The position numbers and the translations under genes are program-made. Under the pieces are notes generated by a model. The model saw only the letters and a list, made by a program, of their open reading frames with translations. It did not search any database and had not been told where the DNA came from. DNA of 64,000 nucleotides, from NCBI GenBank assembly GCA_019022495.1, contig JAFEKR010000005.1, positions 62,001 to 126,000 on the forward strand, in the 5' to 3' direction. This document shows positions 59,469 through 64,000 of this stretch, in pieces. This DNA is from Epichloe hybrida. Taxonomy: Eukaryota > Ascomycota > Sordariomycetes > Hypocreales > Clavicipitaceae. The stretch's first letter is position 1; every line of letters starts with the position of its first letter.

Positions 59469-60862
59469 ATGGCCAGCAGCAACGTCACCCCCTACAAGAT
59501 CGACGTGCCCGACGCTGCCATCAACAGGCTCAAAGACAAATTAGCCGTGTCCGACCTCCCCGACGTGGTCGACTTCTCCAACGATTGGGCGTACGGCGCA
59601 CCACGCGATGACGTTCAGCGTCTCGCAAAGTACTGGCAGCATGGCTTCGATTGGCGTGCGCAGGAAGCGAAGCTGAACGCCGAGCTGCCCCAGTTCAAGA
59701 CAACAGTCAACGTCGAGGGCTTCGGAGAACTCAACATCCACCTCGTACACAAGAAGAGCCCTCGATCTGGAAGCGTTCCGTTATTATTCTGCCATGGATG
59801 TAGGTCTTGCCCTGCTCAGAGTCGAGAGACAACTATCAGATACTGATCGCCTGGATTCTGCAGGGCCAGGTCATTTCATGGAAGTTGCCAAGATTCTGCC
59901 ACTTCTGACAGAAGCCAGGGGGGGTGGGCCATCGTTCCATGTCGTGGCCCCATCTCTCCCCAACTACGCCTTCTCAGACGGCGTCCAGAAGAGGGGATTC
60001 AGTATCCCCCAGTATGCAGAGGTTTGTCACAAGGTTATGCTGGGCTTGGGCTACGATAAATATGGTATGACTTTCTGCATCCCCTTGTTCCCGTTTCCTG
60101 CTCACTCCTCCTTCTCGCAATTAATTGCACTGACAATGCACTCCAAATCCAGTCACTCAAGGCGGCGACTGGGGCTACTGGATCACTCGCATGATGGGCG
60201 TGCTCTACCCGACCCACTGCCTCGCATCACACGTCAACATGGTCGGAGCCACGAAGCCTCCCAGTCTTAGAAGAAACCCGCTCATTTACATTCAAGACAA
60301 GCTCACGGTCTCGGGCAGCCATGGAAACGAGTTTCGTCAGCGTTCTGAATGGTTCCGGGACGAAGGCAGAGGGTACAACGTCGAGCAAAGCACTCGCCCT
60401 TCCACCATTGGGATTGCTCTCACTGACCCCGTGTCCCTTCTCGCCTGGATCTACGAGAAATTGCACGATTGGACGGACAGTTATCCCTGGACGGACGACG
60501 AGATCTTGACCTGGATTTCCATCTACCAGTTTTCCACGGCCGGAGCTGCCGCCAGCGTGCGCATCTACTATGAAACCACGCATGCAGAACTCGAAACCAC
60601 AGCCAAGACGCACGACTATGTGCCCAACGTGCCTTTGGGACTGTCGTACTTTCCAAAGGATTTGGTCCTACCCCCGCTGACATGGGGCAGGACCCTGGGA
60701 CCCGTGGTGTACGAGAAGGTTCATACTTCTGGTGGCCATTTTGCAGCCCATGAGCGGCCCGAGGCGTTGGTGAGGGATGTGAAAAGCATGTTTGAAGGTG
60801 GTGCGAAGCACATTGTCGCGCAGTTTGCTCGGGAAACCATCGCGCCACGCTCCAAGTTGTAG
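59469..60862 (+). CDS. Epoxide hydrolase, alpha/beta fold, with C-terminal SKL
   Basis: This family hydrolyses epoxides to diols in detoxification or secondary metabolism. Exons are 59469-59799, 59864-60064 and 60153-60862, giving 413 residues. The N-terminal EHN domain covers about residues 1-100. The oxyanion-hole motif HGWPGH (about 109-114) is split by the first intron. The nucleophile is Asp183 in GGDWG, just after the second intron. The catalytic His is His373 in [11 protein letters not shown]. The layout matches the fungal microsomal-type enzyme of Aspergillus niger. The last residues are RSKL, a perfect type 1 peroxisomal signal, which suggests peroxisomal location and perhaps a fatty-acid-derived epoxide substrate (inference). 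It follows the RdRP on the same strand with no evident functional link. Confidence 0.93.
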
Positions 60863-61378
60863 GAGGAAAGAGGGACGCATTGTACTGTGCCAACAACGAT
60901 AAAAAAAAAGAAGGGACTAAGGCAACTCGTTGACGTACACCATATTGGTTTTGTATAGCTCTGACAATTCTGTTTATTAATATGTCCCGTCCCAGTCCCC
61001 AGATGGGATGGAATTCTTCTCATCACCAAACGCTGGACGTTGATTGATCTTTTGAAATATTCTTCAACGCAGTATTCACGCATGAGATATTAGTAAACAC
61101 GACCAGGAAACGAACAGGACTCAACAACACATGAAATGACTGATCCTACGGATTAGTCACGGACCACCAACTTGCCAGCTCCAGCTCCAGCCACCAGCCC
61201 CCATCCACCGATGATGTCTACATTTTTTTTTTTTCCCCTGACCGCCTACCCCATTCACCCACCGTACGGCAAAACTACATGGAAGCGAACAAGCTGTCAG
61301 CGAACGCTACTTCCACCAACATCAAGTCGCCACTATCACGAGCACCAGGGCAATCAATCAATCAAGACGCAGCCAGCC
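60863..61378. promoter_or_regulatory. Spacer between epoxide hydrolase and CBP4
   Basis: A 516-bp gap with an A run at about 60901-60909 and a T run near 61224-61234. It probably holds the hydrolase 3' flank and the CBP4 promoter. No gene recognised. Confidence 0.5.
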
Positions 61379-62105
61379 ATGGCCAAACAACCCACCAACT
61401 GGAGGCTCTGGACAAAAGTCCTAGTAGGGTAAACGGTTCCCCCCCCCCCCCGCGCAGGCGAAGCAAACATGGTACCGGGACTGACGGAAACACACACCCT
61501 GTCCCCTCTCCCCCCAAAAACAGCGGCATAGCAATCAGCGTCGGCGGACCCCTCCTCACGATGCGCCTCACCCCGACGGAAGAAGAGATTCGATCGCGAT
61601 ATAACCCCGACTTACTCAAGAAGAGCATCGAGGGACGAGAGGAGCGACAGCATGAATTCGATGACTTTGTCACGCGGTTGAAGGAGTATTCCAAGTCGGA
61701 TAAGCCAAGTGGGTTTTTCTTTTTTTTTTTTTTTTTCTCGAATTCCCATTGTACCTTTTGTGTGTGTGTGTGATCAACGCGTTAGGCTAGATGATGGGCT
61801 TTTCGTGGTGCTCGGCGTGAATCGAACTTGGAAGTGATACATGTTTGCGGCTGGCGCGGGCGATGGGGAAACAGCACGGGAACAGGACAGGACAGGACAA
61901 TGTTCCTGTTTTGTGGAAACGAGAAGCAAGAGTGCAAGAGCTAACGGTTTTTTTTTTTTTTCCCTTTTTCACAGTTTGGGTCGTGGTCAAGGAGGAAGAG
62001 GAGAGGAGGAAGAAGGCCGTTCTCGGTGCGGCCAAGGTGCAGCAGAAGGAGGCGGATGCACGACGGGAAGAGATGCGACGCGAGGCTGGTCTGGAATCTA
62101 GGTAG
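61379..62105 (+). CDS. CBP4: CBP4, mitochondrial complex III assembly factor
   Basis: CBP4 is a small inner-membrane protein that binds newly made cytochrome b and is needed for bc1 complex assembly. Exons are 61379-61428, 61524-61708 and 61975-62105, giving 121 residues. Features in order: a short N terminus [18 protein letters not shown], a membrane segment ([15 protein letters not shown]), the family core [34 protein letters not shown], then [14 protein letters not shown] and a charged coiled C-terminal helix. The first intron (95 nt) contains 13 consecutive C. The second (266 nt) is long for this genome and holds T runs. No single unspliced frame shows the protein, so it is easily missed by ORF calling. 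The family match is strong across all three exons. Confidence 0.93.
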
Positions 62106-64000
62106 GTCTGCGAATCTGCCGGGGGGGTAATACGCGGGGAAAATACACGGCAGCTGTAAACGTATTTGGTCAGATGAAGCAGTTTTTTTTTTTTTTTTTT
62201 TTTTTTTCTCGTTGGACGTGAAGGAGGGGAAGTTTTGTACAGTATTGCATGAAAGACATGGTCTTGGGAGGGAAACTCGATAGTGTGTTTGAAACTGCAC
62301 GATTCTACTCCGTACGCAAGGCTCTTTTCATTTGGTTGGGTTCTTTTGATATCGGTCACTTTTTGTTGGCACATTTACGACTTCTTTACAATCCCACATT
62401 GTACGATCATTGCCAAATAGGAACAAGCTTTAGCAGGGGCATGCATCAGGGACCGGGGGGGGGAGGACAAACGATCATGTGGTTTCGTGAAAGCTGGAGA
62501 TGGAGAACGGAAGACGCGGGGTAAGTAGTATGCGGAGGCGGGGAGACTTGAAAGTACTGCAAGGAAGCAAGCAACGCGGGTTGCCATGTTACGATGTTAA
62601 ATGGTCAACGTGACGAGCCGGACCCCTGTGTGTCCTTGAGCCGAGACGAGCCCATCACCGGCATCGTGATGGGAGCTTCCGTGGGGGGGGAGGGGGGAGG
62701 GGGGGAAAGCGTCCCAACAGGAAAGAGGGTGTGGCAGGCTATATTACATGTATGCAGCATGGCATTGGCAAGACGGGAAACCAACAGCATGGAAGAAGTC
62801 ATGGAAGCTGTTGTAACATTGGGAAAGAGGTGCGAACCAACAGATTTTTGCCTAAAACAGGAAGCGCGCGGGGTATTAACATGACCTTGCTCCTTGCAAG
62901 CAGAAGCAGCGCGTGGCAACCCCCCGCCCACGATCGGATGAAAACAGTGAGCGTCTTTGCACACGGGGGGGGGGGTGACGGGGCTGCCGCCGAATCAGGA
63001 AAGCGCCAAAAAAAAAAAAAAAAAAAACCGCAAGTCTTGGCAGCAGACATAAAGTTCCTACATAACATGTTCAGGAAGGTGATAAGGCGCCCAATTGACA
63101 TGGTGATTTCCCCGGGATAGCATTTTCGTAGGATAAAGTCAATCGTTGTATTGGCACTCCACCCACACACACCCGTGCTCCAGTACAGTACAATCCAATC
63201 CAATCCAGGCATCAAATCATCACATATATCGGTTTTCTGGTTCGTTATCGCTGGGTCGCAGGGGGTGTGGGTGGGGGCGACGACTCGAGAACAATATTGG
63301 AAGATGGACAATTGATTGTATGTAAAGCTGGTTGTCGTCGGGGTAAATTCCGCATGTGAGATACGGGACTACGGATTATGTAGAACACTCTCTCTTGTCG
63401 GGAACCGGAGTAAGCGTGACGGAAAGAGTGTTCATTGTTGTATGCCCACCCCCTCCCCTCCCCGGCGGCGGCGCCACATGGAAATGAAATTTGGCTAAAA
63501 GCAGCTTTGCACCGTATCAAGGGTGTGCAAACCACGCGTCATTGGACAGAGCTACAAAAAAGCCGGAAAACAGGGGTTGCTTATCACGAGAAGTCGAGAG
63601 GGAAGACGGTTCCCAGTATAAATTGCAACAATGATAAGACGGCATTCCACTTCTCCGAGACACACCATGGTCCAGGCGGTGGCGACATAATATGTAAGCA
63701 AAAGGCAGTTCGTGATTGCGCCATGCATGTGTGGTCAGCCGGCATGTTGCGAATTGTTCCAGACTTGATGGATGAGGTCCTTTTGACGAGATATACGTAG
63801 TACACACAACCATCTTATCGCAGGACGAGAGAGAGCCTTTGTCTTTGGTTCAACCCCCGGGACGGCAAAGATGATTGATTACCCTCGAGCATGATCCGTA
63901 CATGTGTACGGATTACGAGACAACGCGACAAGGCTAATAAGCTGGCACCTACATGTACCTCACCACCCATGCTTGCTGGCTCGGTTGTATCGGGTTGCAT
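62106..64000. other. Distal intergenic stretch, no gene recognised
   Basis: Nothing supported. It has a T run at about 62182-62206, G runs at about 62455-62463, 62683-62704 and 62967-62976, and an A run at about 63008-63027. There is an ATCCA repeat near 63191-63206 and one ACTCCGTA word at 62307. Open frames, including one at 63435-63800, have no recognisable features. Confidence 0.5.

Noticed and set aside
61805..61840. Possible minus-strand tRNA around AATCGAACTTGG
   Set aside because: The T stem does not pair and the spot lies inside a CBP4 intron.
63435..63800. Plus-strand 121-residue open frame near the window end
   Set aside because: It starts at a non-ATG codon and shows no family motif or convincing codon pattern.

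Overview
The window looks like nuclear DNA of a filamentous ascomycete (Pezizomycotina), most likely a Sordariomycete and possibly Hypocreales. The reasons are short introns (57-115 nt, a few of 248-290 nt) with GT...AG ends and CTAAC-like branch sites, a FlbC-type conidiation regulator, Tea1, Kog1 and Gin4 proteins of filamentous-fungal type, an eukaryotic RNA-dependent RNA polymerase, and a copia-type retroelement whose damage looks like repeat-induced point mutation (RIP). No prokaryotic signature is present. The species assignment is inference.

Layout. At 1.4-2.7 kb on the minus strand lies a C2H2 regulator (flbC-like), followed by about 8.6 kb with no recognisable gene. A 5.9-kb AT-rich LTR retroelement (11305-17212) with 267-bp LTRs and a 5-bp target duplication comes next. 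On the minus strand follow peroxisomal malate synthase (17818-19929) and a Gin4/Hsl1-type kinase (21442-25259). A tRNA-Gly(GCC) with an 11-nt intron sits at 27569-27650. SMC5 (28057-31694, plus) converges on a Tea1-type kelch protein (32932-37535, minus). KOG1/Raptor (39560-44340) and cytosolic aspartyl-tRNA synthetase (45411-47281) follow on the plus strand, then an AP-1-like bZIP factor (49364-50588). A choline/ethanolamine phosphotransferase (51958-53355, minus) diverges from an RNA-dependent RNA polymerase (55091-59063), an epoxide hydrolase (59469-60862) and the complex III assembly factor CBP4 (61379-62105), all plus.

The genes are mostly single-copy housekeeping and growth functions: cell polarity and septin-kinase signalling, DNA repair, TORC1 growth control, translation, phospholipid synthesis, respiratory assembly and two-carbon metabolism. 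They do not form an obvious pathway cluster. Two proteins end in the peroxisomal signal SKL. RIP and the RdRP are both genome-defence themes, but nothing links them physically here.

Notable points. Two conserved genes (malate synthase and SMC5) each carry one missing base, which is either assembly error or genuine lesions. Malate synthase puts its peroxisomal signal on a tiny last exon behind a long intron whose retention gives an immediate stop. A short word (ACTCCGTA/TACGGAGT) recurs about 11 times, only between genes. Several introns contain sense-strand poly-C tracts. I did not find a clearly new multigene system. Exon boundaries were set by eye from splice signals and family conservation. 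In every multi-exon gene the joined length is a multiple of three, except the two frameshifted genes, each of which is exactly one base short.
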